A stretch of 64,000 nt of DNA from Sphingobium sp. SYK-6 (GCF_000283515.1 NC_015976.1:1302001-1366000); one strand, 5' to 3'. Counted from the stretch's first letter, positions 44,738-54,476 are shown. Program-made: numbers and translations. The notes: generated from the sequence alone by a model not told the origin.

Positions 44738-47428
44738 ATGAAGGCAGAGACAAGCGATGCGCTGGAAAGGGCACAGGCCTGCTCGCCTTTCCTGGCCCGG
44801 TTGATCGCCTCTCATCCCGATCTCGTCGCTCTCGTTGGCGCGGGCGCGCTGGATGAGGCCTGGCAGGCCGCGCGTTCGCTCGCGCCTGAGGCGCCGATCG
44901 ATCGGCGCCTGCGGTCGCGGCGCGGCGCCGTGGCGCTGGTCGCCGCGATGGCTGACCTGTCGGGGGCGTGGGATCTGGACGTGGTGACGCGCCATCTTTC
45001 CGATTTTGCGGACGAGGCGATCGGCGATGCGCTCGCTGCAGCCTTCGCCGAACGTTATCCCGAAGACGAAGCGCGCGGTATCGCCGTGATCGCACTGGGC
45101 AAGCATGGCAGCCGGGAGCTCAATTATTCCTCGGACATCGATCCGATCCTTGTCTTCGATCCCCGGACGATCCCCACGCGCGGGCGCGAGGAGCCACAGG
45201 AAGCGGCGCTGCGCCTTGCTCGTCGACTGGTTGCGCTCCTGTCCGAGCGCACTGGCGATGGCTATGTGTTTCGCGTCGATCTGCGGCTGCGGCCCTCGCC
45301 GGAAGTGTCTCCGATCATCCTCCCGGTGGACGCGGCGATTTCCTATTATGAGAGCGCGGCGGTCGGCTGGGAGCAGGCGGCTTTCATTCGCGCCCGGGCG
45401 GCTGCGGGCGATCTCGCGTTGGGCCGCAACTTCCTCTCGGCCATCCGCCCGTTCGTGTGGCGACGCAGCCTCGATTTCGGCGCCATCCGCGCGATCAGCG
45501 ACGTGTCGCGGCGCATCCGCGCGCATTATGCCAGCGGCCAGCGCTTCGGTCCGGGCTTCGATCTCAAGCGCGGGCGTGGCGGCATCCGCGAAGTGGAGTT
45601 TTTCGCGCAGGCGCATCAGCTCATTCACGGCGGGCGCAATCCCGCGCTGCGCCAGCCTGCGACCCGCGTCGCCCTGCGGGCGCTTGGCGATGCCGGGCTG
45701 ATCCCGCCCGATGCGGTGGCGCAGCTGGACGCGGCCTATGTGACCTTGCGGACGATCGAGCACCGGCTGCAAATGGTGGATGATCGCCAGACTCACAGCC
45801 TGCCGGATTCAGCGGGCGCGCTTGGGAACGTCGCCCGGCTTGCGGGGCTGGCGAATGGGCAAGAGCTGCTCGACGCGCTGGTGCCCCATGTGGACGCCAC
45901 GGGCCTGATCTTCGATGGCCTTGTGGGGGAGGAGGCGGAAAGCGATGCCGCGCTGCCCGGCGATGAGCGTGCGCTCGCCGCGCGCCTGCACGACATGGGC
46001 ATCGAGGATACGGAGCCCTTCGTGCAACGCATCGCCCGGTGGCGCGACGGCAGCCTGCGCCCGCTGCGCAGCACGGCCGCGCGGGAAGCGCTCGAGGAAC
46101 TTCTCCCCGAGCTGATGCGCGAGATCGCCCACGCGCCTGCCCCGCTGAATGCGCTCAACAAGCTCGATCAGGTCATCTCCGGCCTGCCCAGCGCGGTCAA
46201 TCTGCTGCGGCTGCTCGTTGCCCGGCCCGGGCTGGCGGAACTGCTGGTGCTCATTCTGTCGCACACGCCGGCGCTCGCCGATGCGCTCGGGCGGCAACCC
46301 GCTCTTTTCGATGGCCTGATCGACGCGAGCGCACTCGATCTTCCGCCTGATGTGCCCGTGCTCGTCGCGGACATGCGCGCGCGGGATACGAGCGAGGACT
46401 TCCAGCAACGGCTGGATCATGTCCGCCACGTGGTGAGCGAGCGGCGGTTTGCGCTCGGCGTGCAGATCATTTCGCGCGAGGTCGATCCACTGGAGGTGGG
46501 GCGGGGCTATGCCCGCGTCGCCGAAGCGGCGGTGGACGTGCTGGCCGATGCCGCCATCGCGGAATTCGCCCAGGCGCATGGCCGCGTGGCGGACAGCGAG
46601 CTGGTGATTCTCGCGCTCGGCCGCTTCGGTGGCGGACTGCTCACCCATGCCTCGGACCTGGATCTCGTCTTCCTGTTCACAGGCGATTACCGGTCGGAAT
46701 CGGACGGTCGCCGGCCGCTCGGCGCAACGCTCTATTACAACCGGCTTTCGCAGCGCGTCATCAATGCGCTTTCGGTGCCGACTGCGGCCGGTGCCCTGTA
46801 CGAAGTCGATACGAGGCTGCGCCCATCCGGCAATCAGGGGCCCCTGGCAGTCAGCTTCGAGAGCTTCGCCCGCTATCAGGCCGAAAGCGCGTGGACATGG
46901 GAGCATCTGGCGCTCACGCGCGCACGGCCCGTCTTCGGTTCTCCCGCGGCAAGGGCCGAGCTGGAACGGATCATTGACGAGGCGCTGATGCGGCCGCGCG
47001 ACCCGGATGCCCTGCGGCGCGACGCCGTGAAAATGCGCGGCGATATTGCGCAGCATAAACCGCCTGCCGGTCCGCTCGACGTGAAGCTGGCGCAGGGAGG
47101 GCTGGTCGATCTCGAGTTCCTGATCCACGTCACGCAACTCACGCATCGAACCGGCTTCTCGCCCAGCCTGAACATCGCTCTGAAGAAACTGACGGGCGCC
47201 GGCCTGCTCGACGAGCGGCTGGTGGGCGCGGCGGACCTGCTCACGCGTTATCTGGTCGTTTCCCGGCTGGTGACGCCCAGTTCCACCGAACCGGCCGCGG
47301 AAAGCCGCTGGCTCGTGGCGCGGGCCTGCGGCGCGGACGACTGGGCCGCCCTGCTTGCCCGAATCGAAGAAGCGCGGCAGGTCATCGGCACCAACTGGAA
47401 TCGGCTGGTGGAAGTCTCCGCCGCATAA
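44738..47428 (+). CDS. glnE: Glutamine synthetase adenylyltransferase/adenylyl-removing enzyme
   Basis: A bifunctional 896-residue enzyme that attaches AMP to, or removes it from, the Tyr399-type site of GlnA, guided by PII and glutamine. Two nucleotidyltransferase domains are visible. The N-terminal deadenylylating one has GKHGSRELNYSSDIDPILVF (121-140), with the DxD pair. The C-terminal adenylylating one has GRFGGGLLTHASDLDLVFLF at about 628. Between them lies the regulatory helical region. Length and order match GlnE. It is followed after 42 bases by a peroxiredoxin gene, probably in one operon. Confidence 0.97.
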   Translation: MKAETSDALERAQACSPFLARLIASHPDLVALVGAGALDEAWQAARSLAPEAPIDRRLRSRRGAVALVAAMADLSGAWDLDVVTRHLSDFADEAIGDALAAAFAERYPEDEARGIAVIALGKHGSRELNYSSDIDPILVFDPRTIPTRGREEPQEAALRLARRLVALLSERTGDGYVFRVDLRLRPSPEVSPIILPVDAAISYYESAAVGWEQAAFIRARAAAGDLALGRNFLSAIRPFVWRRSLDFGAIRAISDVSRRIRAHYASGQRFGPGFDLKRGRGGIREVEFFAQAHQLIHGGRNPALRQPATRVALRALGDAGLIPPDAVAQLDAAYVTLRTIEHRLQMVDDRQTHSLPDSAGALGNVARLAGLANGQELLDALVPHVDATGLIFDGLVGEEAESDAALPGDERALAARLHDMGIEDTEPFVQRIARWRDGSLRPLRSTAAREALEELLPELMREIAHAPAPLNALNKLDQVISGLPSAVNLLRLLVARPGLAELLVLILSHTPALADALGRQPALFDGLIDASALDLPPDVPVLVADMRARDTSEDFQQRLDHVRHVVSERRFALGVQIISREVDPLEVGRGYARVAEAAVDVLADAAIAEFAQAHGRVADSELVILALGRFGGGLLTHASDLDLVFLFTGDYRSESDGRRPLGATLYYNRLSQRVINALSVPTAAGALYEVDTRLRPSGNQGPLAVSFESFARYQAESAWTWEHLALTRARPVFGSPAARAELERIIDEALMRPRDPDALRRDAVKMRGDIAQHKPPAGPLDVKLAQGGLVDLEFLIHVTQLTHRTGFSPSLNIALKKLTGAGLLDERLVGAADLLTRYLVVSRLVTPSSTEPAAESRWLVARACGADDWAALLARIEEARQVIGTNWNRLVEVSAA

Positions 47429-47470
47429 GGGGCCGGTTTCGCACCCGATCATGCAGGGAAAGGACAGGAA

Positions 47471-47935
47471 ATGCTCAGCGAAGGAGACATGCTGCCGGAC
47501 GTCACGCTGACGGGGGCGGATGACACCCCGATCCGCCTTGGCGACTATCGCGGCAAGCCGCTCGTGGTCTATTTCTATCCAAAGGCGGACACCCCCGGCT
47601 GCACGACGGAAGCGATCGACTTCACCGGCCTCGCGGAGACGTTCGCGGGGCTGGGCGTGCCGGTCATCGCCGTGTCGAAGGACCCGACGGCAAAGCTCAG
47701 GCGTTTCGCTGACAAGCGTGGCCTCGCCGTGACGCTCGCTTCGGATGGCGATGGCAGCGTATGCGAGGCGTTCGGGACCTGGGTGGAGAAAAGCCTGTAC
47801 GGGCGCAAATATATGGGCATCGAGCGCGCCACCTTTGTGGCGGACGCGCAGGGCAAGATCGTGCGGGCCTGGCCCAAGGTGAAAGTGAAGGGTCACGCGG
47901 CCGAGGTGCTGGAAGCCGTGAAGGCGCTCGCCTGA
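47471..47935 (+). CDS. bcp: Peroxiredoxin, BCP/PrxQ type
   Basis: A 154-residue thiol peroxidase that reduces hydroperoxides. The peroxidatic Cys44 is in ADTPGCTTEAID. The resolving Cys that many BCPs have five residues later is replaced by Ile49. The only other Cys is Cys98 (GSVCEAFG), which matches the alternative resolving position in some PrxQ proteins; otherwise it is a 1-Cys enzyme. It lies downstream of glnE, and this pairing is common in sphingomonads as far as I recall. Confidence 0.93.
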   Translation: MLSEGDMLPDVTLTGADDTPIRLGDYRGKPLVVYFYPKADTPGCTTEAIDFTGLAETFAGLGVPVIAVSKDPTAKLRRFADKRGLAVTLASDGDGSVCEAFGTWVEKSLYGRKYMGIERATFVADAQGKIVRAWPKVKVKGHAAEVLEAVKALA

Positions 47936-47968
47936 GCACGGTGGATTCAAGGGATCCCTGAGGGGGAG

Positions 47969-48004
47969 CGCGGGCAGCGGCCATGAAGAGCCGCTGCACC
48001 CGCG
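47969..48004. terminator. Bidirectional hairpin between bcp and the TauD-type gene
   Basis: Arms CGCGGGCAGCGGC and GCCGCTG-CA-CCCGCG pair with a 2-base bulge. It sits between two convergent genes. No T-run is present, so it is only a probable terminator. Confidence 0.45.
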
Positions 48005-48013
48005 TCCGCGCCT

Positions 48014-48937
48014 TCACATGGTGGGCGCGGGTTCCGCGTCCGGCACCAATGCGGAGGTGGGCACAGCGGATCGTTCCTCGCCGCTTTCATTCACATTGGC
48101 CCGCCGCAGATCACGCTTGTAAGTTGCGTAATCGAATTCCGTGCCGCGGTGGAGCATGCAGCGATTGTCCCAGATGAGCAGATCGCCCTGCTTCCATTTG
48201 TGGGAATAGATGAAACGCTCCTGACTGGCGAAGGCGAGCAATTCCTCGATCAGGGCCGCGCCTTCCGCATCATCCATCCCGACCACGCGATAGGCATGGC
48301 TGCCGACGAACAGGCATTTGCGGCCGTCGGGACTGATGCGGACCAGCGGCTGCTTGGCGCCCGGCATCAACTGGCGCAGACGCTCGGTCTCTTCCGGGTC
48401 GACGCCACCCTTGATGCGGCTTGCGAGAAAGCTGTGCTCCGCCACCAGATCCTGGATCCTGTCCCTGGTCTCCTGCGGCAGCTGCTCATACACATAGCGC
48501 AGATCGACGAACTGGGTGTCGCCCTTTTCCGGCGGGACGATGTGACCGAGCAACATCGACCATTTGCTCGGCATGTCGTTGAACGAGCTGTCCGCATGGA
48601 AGATCTCATTGCCCTTCGCGAACTTGGCACGCAGCGAGGCGGGATCGACGATCTCTCCGTTCGCATCGAGGTTCGACGCATCATAGAGTTCGGGCGCCAT
48701 GCGGCCCGGCTGATCTTTTCGCGCGGCATAGCCCGGCGGCAGCTCCAGCGGACCGAAGGCGCGGGCAAAGCGCAGATGGTCGGCATCGCTGATATGGTGC
48801 TGGTTGCGAATGCAGACCATGCCGTACTGCCTCATCGCATCTTCGATGAACGTGACGAGGGACGGGTCCGGCTCCCGGGACAGATCCGCGCCAATGATCT
48901 CGCCGCCAAAAACGGGGTGTAGCTTCCTCACTTCCAT
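48014..48937 (-). CDS. TauD/TfdA family 2-oxoglutarate-dependent dioxygenase
   Basis: A 307-residue Fe(II)/2-oxoglutarate enzyme. The iron triad is His114 and Asp116 in FHADSSF plus His263 in CMLHRGTEF. Arg274 or Arg277 in YKRDLRR would bind 2-oxoglutarate. The opening HPVFGGEIIGADLS and the PSKWSMLLG region are typical of the 2,4-D (TfdA)-like branch that cleaves aryl ethers or hydroxylates small acids. ATG 48937 has AGGAG upstream. It is adjacent to a TonB receptor that could import its substrate. The substrate is not known. Confidence 0.9.
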   Translation of the reverse strand: MEVRKLHPVFGGEIIGADLSREPDPSLVTFIEDAMRQYGMVCIRNQHHISDADHLRFARAFGPLELPPGYAARKDQPGRMAPELYDASNLDANGEIVDPASLRAKFAKGNEIFHADSSFNDMPSKWSMLLGHIVPPEKGDTQFVDLRYVYEQLPQETRDRIQDLVAEHSFLASRIKGGVDPEETERLRQLMPGAKQPLVRISPDGRKCLFVGSHAYRVVGMDDAEGAALIEELLAFASQERFIYSHKWKQGDLLIWDNRCMLHRGTEFDYATYKRDLRRANVNESGEERSAVPTSALVPDAEPAPTM

Positions 48938-49097
48938 GGCTCGTCTCCTGCGTTTCGCGTTCTGGCATGCCCGAACAGACGCAGCGTCCACGTCCGTCCC
49001 TGCGCCCGCGAGGCTTCCGCCCTATTTATGTGTCTTCTATTAATTCAAGGCCGAACCATTTGTAAATATGCTCATCGAGACGGGCCGCACATGAGAA

Positions 49098-49122
49098 TGG
49101 GGCCGGAAACGCGTTCCGGCCC
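49098..49122 (-). terminator. Terminator of the TonB-dependent receptor gene
   Basis: A 10-bp perfect stem GGGGCCGGAA / TTCCGGCCCC with loop CGCGT on the minus strand, 24 bases past the receptor stop. The T-rich tail is weak (ATTCTC). Confidence 0.65.
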
Positions 49123-49145
49123 CCTCCCTCCCTGATTTGAACCGA

Positions 49146-51677
49146 TCAGAAGTTGCGCTTGATCGTCGCTGCCCATGTGCGCGGCAGGCCGACGCCGGCC
49201 GAGACGGTGCTCGAGCTGAAATGCTGGTCGAACAGCGAGGTGTAGTAATATTTGTCCGTCAGGTTCCGCACTTCCAGCGCGAAGGTCCAGTCATTGTCGG
49301 CTGTGCGATAAGCGAGGCGCGCATTCATGAGAAAGCGGCCATCGATCTTGTTGTAGCGCGGGTCGTTGATCGCTTCGGCATACATGTGGGACTGATAATC
49401 GCCATCCAGGCGAGCCGTGAGCGTGTCGCTGCCGAGCGGAAAGTCATATTGAATGCCGCCGCTCCATTTCCACTTGGGCGTATAGGGCGTGATCATGTCC
49501 AGGGTGAGACCGCCCAGTTCGGCTTCGGTCCCGTTGAGTTCGGTATATTCGAAGTCCAGATAACTGAACGAACCATCGATGGTGAAGTGGTCGAAGGGGC
49601 GTGCCGTGAACTCCAGTTCCACGCCCTTCACGTCTGCCTTGCCGACATTGTTCGGCTGGAGGCAAGGCGAGATCGGGCAGGCGGAGAGCGTCAGGATGAT
49701 GTCATTGTACTTGTTGAAGAACAGGGCGCCGTTGAGCCGCAACTTGCGGTCGAACAGATCGGTCTTGAAGCCCACTTCATAAGTGGTGAGCGTTTCGGGA
49801 TTGAACGCCTTGAGCTGATTGTTGGGACTGGATGGCCCGAAGAAGGGGCGCGGGTTGACGCCGCCGCCCTTGTAGCCCGTGGTGACCTGAGCGTAGACCA
49901 TGGCTGCCTCCGAGAAGCGATAGTCTGCCGCAACGCGCCAGTCGGTGCGCTCGCCCTTGAACGTGTCGCTCACGTCATAGAGGCCAAGCAGCAGGCAGTT
50001 GGGATCGTTGCCGATGCCGGTGGGGCCGGCCGTCGGTGCGCCAAGGAAGAAGGCGCAGGGGAGGGGGCCGGGGATGGTCCCGTCGGGATTGCTGCGGAAA
50101 TAGGTATATGTCTTCTCATCCCAGCTGTGGCGGATGCCGCCGGAGATGTTGAGGGCGTCCGTCGCATGGAAAGTGCCGTTGAAATAAAGGGCCTTGGACG
50201 TCGAAGGCGTGCTGTCGGGGCCGTGAATGAAGTCGATGCCCGCATAATTGAGGTCGACACGCGCGTTCAGCGAGCCGTCCTGGTCATGGTAGAAGCCGCC
50301 CAGTGTATATTCGAACAGCCCTTCCCCAAGGCTGCCGTTGAGGCGGATTTCCTCGCTCCACATCCTGTGCTCCAGGGTCTGGAGCAGTTGCTGGCTTGGC
50401 AGGGGAGAGCCATCCTCGCCTTGCGCCCATGAGGAATCATAGCGGCGATAAGCGGTGATCGACGTCAGTTTGAGCGTCGGCGCGAGCTCGATGTCGATCG
50501 TTCCCTGAACGCCCCATCCGTTGAAATGCTGGATCGGATTGACCGCATAGGGCTTGTACGGCGACTGCGATGTCGGCGCCATCTGGTCCTGGAATGTCTC
50601 GTAGCTGATGAAGCGACGATCATAGCCGGCGGGCGGCGTGTCGCAGCTATAGCGGCCATAAGGCACGAATTTGCAGTCATAGAGGATCGGTGCGCCCGTG
50701 ATGGTGTTCGCGACCCAGGGCTGCCCGTCCGCATTGGTGCCCGTGCGATTGGTGACCTGGAGGCCCGTGATCGGATCGATCCACGGATTCTGGCCGTTGG
50801 CATCGGATGCGGCGTGCAGCAATACGGACGCGCCGGCCTCGGAATTGTCCCGCGTATAGTCGCCCGCAATGTTGATCTCGACGGTTTCACTGGGCAGCCA
50901 GCGCAGGGAGAGCCGTCCGGCCACATAGGATTTGCCGCCCAGCGTCCCCAGTTCGACGCCCTTGCCGGTATTGTTGTTGGAGGGCACGCCCGAGCCGGGA
51001 TGCGTCAGGCCATAATCGAGCCGGGTGACGTAACCATCCCGGCTCTGCGCGGAACCGGCGATACGGGCGAACAGCTTGTCGGTGATCGCGAAATCGGCAA
51101 AGCCGCGCGCTTCCACGCGGTCGAAGGAGCCATAGGTGACCTGAAAGGAACCCCGGCCGCTGCCGTCCGGCTTGGTGGAGAACAGCTTGATCGCGCCGCC
51201 GATGGAGTTCTTGCCCGCAAGCGTGCCCTGAGGTCCGCGCAGCACCTCGATGCGGTCGAGATCCATGAGGTCCAGCAGCGAGCCGGTGACGGTCGGATAG
51301 TAGACATCATCAACGTAGATGCCGACGCCCGGCTCGAGCGCATAGTTGAAATCGACCTGCCCGACACCGCGGATGAAGGCCACCAACCCGGAGCCATTGA
51401 ACTGGCCTTGCGGCTGAAGCGTGACGTTGGGCGCCTGCGCGGCGATGTCGGAGACATTGGTCTGCGCGCGCTGCTCAAGCATCGCTGCATTCACGGCCGT
51501 GATGGCGATGGGTGTGTCCTGCAGGCGGGTTTCGCGAAACTGCGCAGTGACGATGATATCCGTGGGATCGGCGCCAGGATTGTCCTGTGGCGTGCTTTCC
51601 CCCTGAGCCCACGCCGGTGCCGCGATAACAGTGGAAATCGCAAGCAAAGCTGTACTACATGCGTGTTGAACCCGCAT
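49146..51677 (-). CDS. TonB-dependent outer-membrane receptor
   Basis: An 843-residue outer-membrane receptor. It has a signal peptide (LLAISTVIAAPAWA), then the TonB-box-like start DIIVTAQFRETRLQDTP. The plug follows (about 50-165, with ERIEVLRGPQGTLAGKNSIGG split as VLRGPQGTL and GKNSIGGAI). A 22-strand barrel ends in the terminal Phe (ATIKRNF). It belongs to the sphingomonad-expanded group used for aromatic and terpenoid-like compounds as well as siderophores. It is divergent from a MetE-like gene. Its neighbours (dioxygenase, MFS pair) suggest uptake of a small organic substrate rather than iron. Confidence 0.93.
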   Translation of the reverse strand: MRVQHACSTALLAISTVIAAPAWAQGESTPQDNPGADPTDIIVTAQFRETRLQDTPIAITAVNAAMLEQRAQTNVSDIAAQAPNVTLQPQGQFNGSGLVAFIRGVGQVDFNYALEPGVGIYVDDVYYPTVTGSLLDLMDLDRIEVLRGPQGTLAGKNSIGGAIKLFSTKPDGSGRGSFQVTYGSFDRVEARGFADFAITDKLFARIAGSAQSRDGYVTRLDYGLTHPGSGVPSNNNTGKGVELGTLGGKSYVAGRLSLRWLPSETVEINIAGDYTRDNSEAGASVLLHAASDANGQNPWIDPITGLQVTNRTGTNADGQPWVANTITGAPILYDCKFVPYGRYSCDTPPAGYDRRFISYETFQDQMAPTSQSPYKPYAVNPIQHFNGWGVQGTIDIELAPTLKLTSITAYRRYDSSWAQGEDGSPLPSQQLLQTLEHRMWSEEIRLNGSLGEGLFEYTLGGFYHDQDGSLNARVDLNYAGIDFIHGPDSTPSTSKALYFNGTFHATDALNISGGIRHSWDEKTYTYFRSNPDGTIPGPLPCAFFLGAPTAGPTGIGNDPNCLLLGLYDVSDTFKGERTDWRVAADYRFSEAAMVYAQVTTGYKGGGVNPRPFFGPSSPNNQLKAFNPETLTTYEVGFKTDLFDRKLRLNGALFFNKYNDIILTLSACPISPCLQPNNVGKADVKGVELEFTARPFDHFTIDGSFSYLDFEYTELNGTEAELGGLTLDMITPYTPKWKWSGGIQYDFPLGSDTLTARLDGDYQSHMYAEAINDPRYNKIDGRFLMNARLAYRTADNDWTFALEVRNLTDKYYYTSLFDQHFSSSTVSAGVGLPRTWAATIKRNF

Positions 51678-51917
51678 ATCCCCTCTCCTCTTTTGTCGGC
51701 AATATTGCTGTCTCGAACTGGACTTTCGCCGACTATTGTTGTTCTAGCATGGCTGTATGTGTCTAGTAAGTAACACGGCTGTGCTCGGAAGGCCGTTTTC
51801 ACGCGATGAAATGGACAAAATCAATAAAACTTGCATGTCGCAAGACCCGCACGGGCAGGGCCGCTCTCGTTTGCTGTGGGGATCCAGTCGCTCCCTTCTT
51901 CAGGAGATTTCATTCAG
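51678..51917. promoter_or_regulatory. Divergent promoter region, TonB receptor / MetE-like gene
   Basis: 240 bases, AT-richer than the surroundings between 51715 and 51835. It contains TTCTAGCATGG and GTGTCTAGTAAGTAACAC, whose GTGT/ACAC ends are inverted. No confident -35/-10 pair could be chosen. Confidence 0.3.
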
Positions 51918-53048
51918 ATGATTGATATTGGCGTTACGCATGTCGGCAGTCTGCCTCGTGGCCCGGAGCTCACGCCGCTCCTCATCGCCCGTGACCATGG
52001 CGAGCCTTATGATGTCGAGGAATTCGACCGGGTCGTTCAGGCGGCGATCGATCAGGCCGTTGAGCGACAGGTCGCGTCCGGCGTCACGATCGTTTCGGAC
52101 GGCGAACTGGGCAAGGTTGGCTATTCGACATATATCATCGAGCGTCTTGAAGGTTTTGGCGGACATAGTCCCCGCAAGCCCGCGCTGGACCTGGCGCCTT
52201 ATCCAGACCTGCGAAAGAAGCTGGCGGCGATCATGGGAGATCAGGAGTTTACGCGCGCCTCCTGCATTTCCCAGGTGAAGCTCAAGAATCTCGACCCCTG
52301 CCACGAGGATATTGCCCGCTTCTCGAAAGCCATCGAGCGCAAGGGCGACGGCGTGCGCGGTTTCATGAACGCGGCTTCGCCGGGGCTGATCACGGCTTTC
52401 CAGCCCAACGCTTATTATCCCACTCACGAGGCCTATCTTGCCGATCTTGTGACGGCGATGCGTCCGGAATATGAAGCGATCATTGCCGCGGGATTTGATC
52501 TGCAGCTCGATTGCCCGGATCTCGCCATGTCCCGTCACACGGGCTACCAGGACCTCTCCGACGAGGATTTCGTGAAAGTGGCCGAGGCGAATGTCGAGGC
52601 GCTCAATGCGGCGACAGAAGGACTGCCGCGCGATCGCCTGCGGATGCATATCTGCTGGGGCAATTATGAAGGGCCGCACGATTGCGACATCGATCTTGCG
52701 AAGGTGTTGCCGACGATCCTGCGCGCGCGCCCCGGCACGCTGCTGTTCGAGGGCGCCAATCCGCGCCACGAGCATGAATGGGCCGTGTGGCGCGACGCGA
52801 AGCTGCCGGACGATGTCGTTCTGGCACCGGGCCTGATCGACAGTTGCTCCAATTATGTGGAGCATCCGGAACTCGTCGCGCAACGCATCGAGCGCTTTGC
52901 GGCGTTCGTCGGTCCCGAGCGCGTGGTAGCCAGCACGGACTGCGGCTTCGGCACGTTTGCCGGCTACGGAAAGATCGACCCGGAAGTTGCCTGGAAGAAG
53001 CTTGCCGCGCTCAGCGAAGGCGCGCGCATTGCTGCTGCGCGGATCTGA
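51918..53048 (+). CDS. MetE-like zinc methyltransferase/alkyltransferase family protein
   Basis: A 376-residue protein with the fold of the C-terminal catalytic half of cobalamin-independent methionine synthase. Zn ligands are His244 and Cys246 (MHICWGNYEG), Glu278 (FEGANPRHEHE) and Cys342 (STDCGFGTF). THVGSLPRG is the family opening. It lacks the N-terminal half, so it is unlikely to be an ordinary MetE. Stand-alone members include thiol alkyltransferases such as epoxyalkane:CoM transferase. An O- or S-demethylation role in this catabolic region is possible. ATG 51918 follows AGGAGA. Confidence 0.85.
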   Translation: MIDIGVTHVGSLPRGPELTPLLIARDHGEPYDVEEFDRVVQAAIDQAVERQVASGVTIVSDGELGKVGYSTYIIERLEGFGGHSPRKPALDLAPYPDLRKKLAAIMGDQEFTRASCISQVKLKNLDPCHEDIARFSKAIERKGDGVRGFMNAASPGLITAFQPNAYYPTHEAYLADLVTAMRPEYEAIIAAGFDLQLDCPDLAMSRHTGYQDLSDEDFVKVAEANVEALNAATEGLPRDRLRMHICWGNYEGPHDCDIDLAKVLPTILRARPGTLLFEGANPRHEHEWAVWRDAKLPDDVVLAPGLIDSCSNYVEHPELVAQRIERFAAFVGPERVVASTDCGFGTFAGYGKIDPEVAWKKLAALSEGARIAAARI

Positions 53049-53110
53049 CGACGCGCGGCGTTTGCGTAAAGAATAGGTCCCGGTAGCGACACAAATTACC
53101 GGGAATTGCA

Positions 53111-53145
53111 GGGGGGCAAATCCGATTTTGCCCCCCTCGTTCTTT
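53111..53145 (+). terminator. Terminator between convergent MetE-like and MFS genes
   Basis: A perfect 10-bp stem GGGGGGCAAA / TTTGCCCCCC with loop TCCGAT, then TCGTTCTTT. A second hairpin, CCCGGTA/TACCGGG (53079-53103), lies just before it. It terminates the plus-strand gene and may work in both directions. Confidence 0.8.
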
Positions 53146-53164
53146 ACCAAGCCAGTGGCCGGTC

Positions 53165-54421
53165 TCAGGCCGCTGCCGCCGCCTTCTTTCTCAGCTGGGA
53201 AGGAGCCGTCTCGTCGAGGAACATCGCCACCACGCCCGAGACGATGGCGAGGCCGAGCATGATCCAGAGAGGCGCGGAAAGGTCGGTGGCGTCGGCGGCC
53301 ATCCCCGCGAGCACAGGCGAGAAGACGCCGCCCAGCACTTCCGCCACGCCCATGGTCAGGCCAAGCGCCGTGGCAGCATGGCGCGGGTCGACGCTTTCCG
53401 AAGGGACAGTGGCCATGAACATCGGGAAGATGCCGTTCATGGACCAGCCGATGAAGAACAGCAGCGCCATCATCCAGGCGGGGCCATGATAATAGATGGC
53501 AGCCAAAGGCAGGATGATGCCGACAAAGGGCATGGCGATCATAACCGGTCGCCGGCCGATCCGGTCTGAAAGCCCTGCCACGGCGAAGCTCGCGACGGCG
53601 GCGGAGATCCCCAGGGTGCCCATCAACCAGCCCATGGTCTCAGGCGCGAAGCCGCGCATCCGGGTGAGGAAGATCGGCATGAAGGCCCAGCAGATCACCA
53701 GATAGGAAACCAGCAGCACGCCCAGCACCACGCAGATGAGGATGTTGCGACGGAGCAGCACGTGCAGCGTACCATGCTTCTCTTCCATCATTCCGGGCCG
53801 GGCGCGGGGTGGCGGCGCGGCTTCATCGATGAGCCACCAGAGCAGCAATGCGCTGATAATCCCTGGAATGCCGGCAAGATAAAAAGCCGATCGCCAGCCG
53901 AATGTTTCGGCGAAGAGCACGAGCAGCACCGGGGCCGCGAACGATCCCAGCAGGCTGGAGCCCAGATTCTGCGCCACGCCCTGCGCGATGCCGCGACGCT
54001 CGGGCGCCACGTCGCTGGCGATCATGGCATGGCTGATCGGCATGATGCCGCCTTCGGCAGCGCCCATCAGCAGTCGTGCGCCCAGCAGCATGGCAAAGGA
54101 GGACGCGAGGCCGCTGAGAAAGGAGCAGAGCGAAAAGGCAAAGGTGGCGAGGATCAGGAGGCGTTTGCGACTGCCCAGCATGTCCGACAGTTTGCCGATC
54201 CCCAGAGCGGCCAGCGCCCAGGTGAGCGAGAGGCCGCTTGCCAGCGCCCCCACCTGCGTATGGGTGAGCTGCAGCTCCGGCTGAACGAACGGCATCAGGA
54301 AATTGAGCGCGTTGCGATCGAAGAACACGATTCCGAAATTGAGGCTGAGCAATGCCACGAGAAGGATCTGATAACGCGGGGAGCGCGTGGCGCCCGGCGC
54401 GGCGGGCAGATCGGACCGCAT
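53165..54421 (-). CDS. MFS transporter (tandem copy 2)
   Basis: A 418-residue, twelve-helix carrier. It is clearly paralogous to the next gene upstream; both share the opening LLSLNFGIVFFDR-x-ALN and the block GARLLMGAAEGG-x-MPISHAM. Features include FFDRNALNFLMPF in TM1, GIGKLSDMLGSRK (motif A) and SDRIGRRPVMIAM in the second half. The family is the ACS/organic-anion type common in catabolic clusters. ATG 54421 is preferred over the TTG just before it. The two copies may import related substrates or one may export. Confidence 0.88.
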   Translation of the reverse strand: MRSDLPAAPGATRSPRYQILLVALLSLNFGIVFFDRNALNFLMPFVQPELQLTHTQVGALASGLSLTWALAALGIGKLSDMLGSRKRLLILATFAFSLCSFLSGLASSFAMLLGARLLMGAAEGGIMPISHAMIASDVAPERRGIAQGVAQNLGSSLLGSFAAPVLLVLFAETFGWRSAFYLAGIPGIISALLLWWLIDEAAPPPRARPGMMEEKHGTLHVLLRRNILICVVLGVLLVSYLVICWAFMPIFLTRMRGFAPETMGWLMGTLGISAAVASFAVAGLSDRIGRRPVMIAMPFVGIILPLAAIYYHGPAWMMALLFFIGWSMNGIFPMFMATVPSESVDPRHAATALGLTMGVAEVLGGVFSPVLAGMAADATDLSAPLWIMLGLAIVSGVVAMFLDETAPSQLRKKAAAAA

Positions 54422-54476
54422 CAACCTCGCCTCCGGAAAGTGCCTGTTCGGAAGAAGCGGTATCCTTGCCCCTGGG

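Noticed and set aside
45809..47950. 713-residue minus-strand open frame opposite glnE and bcp
   Set aside because: Shadow of the glnE reading frame with no recognisable domain.
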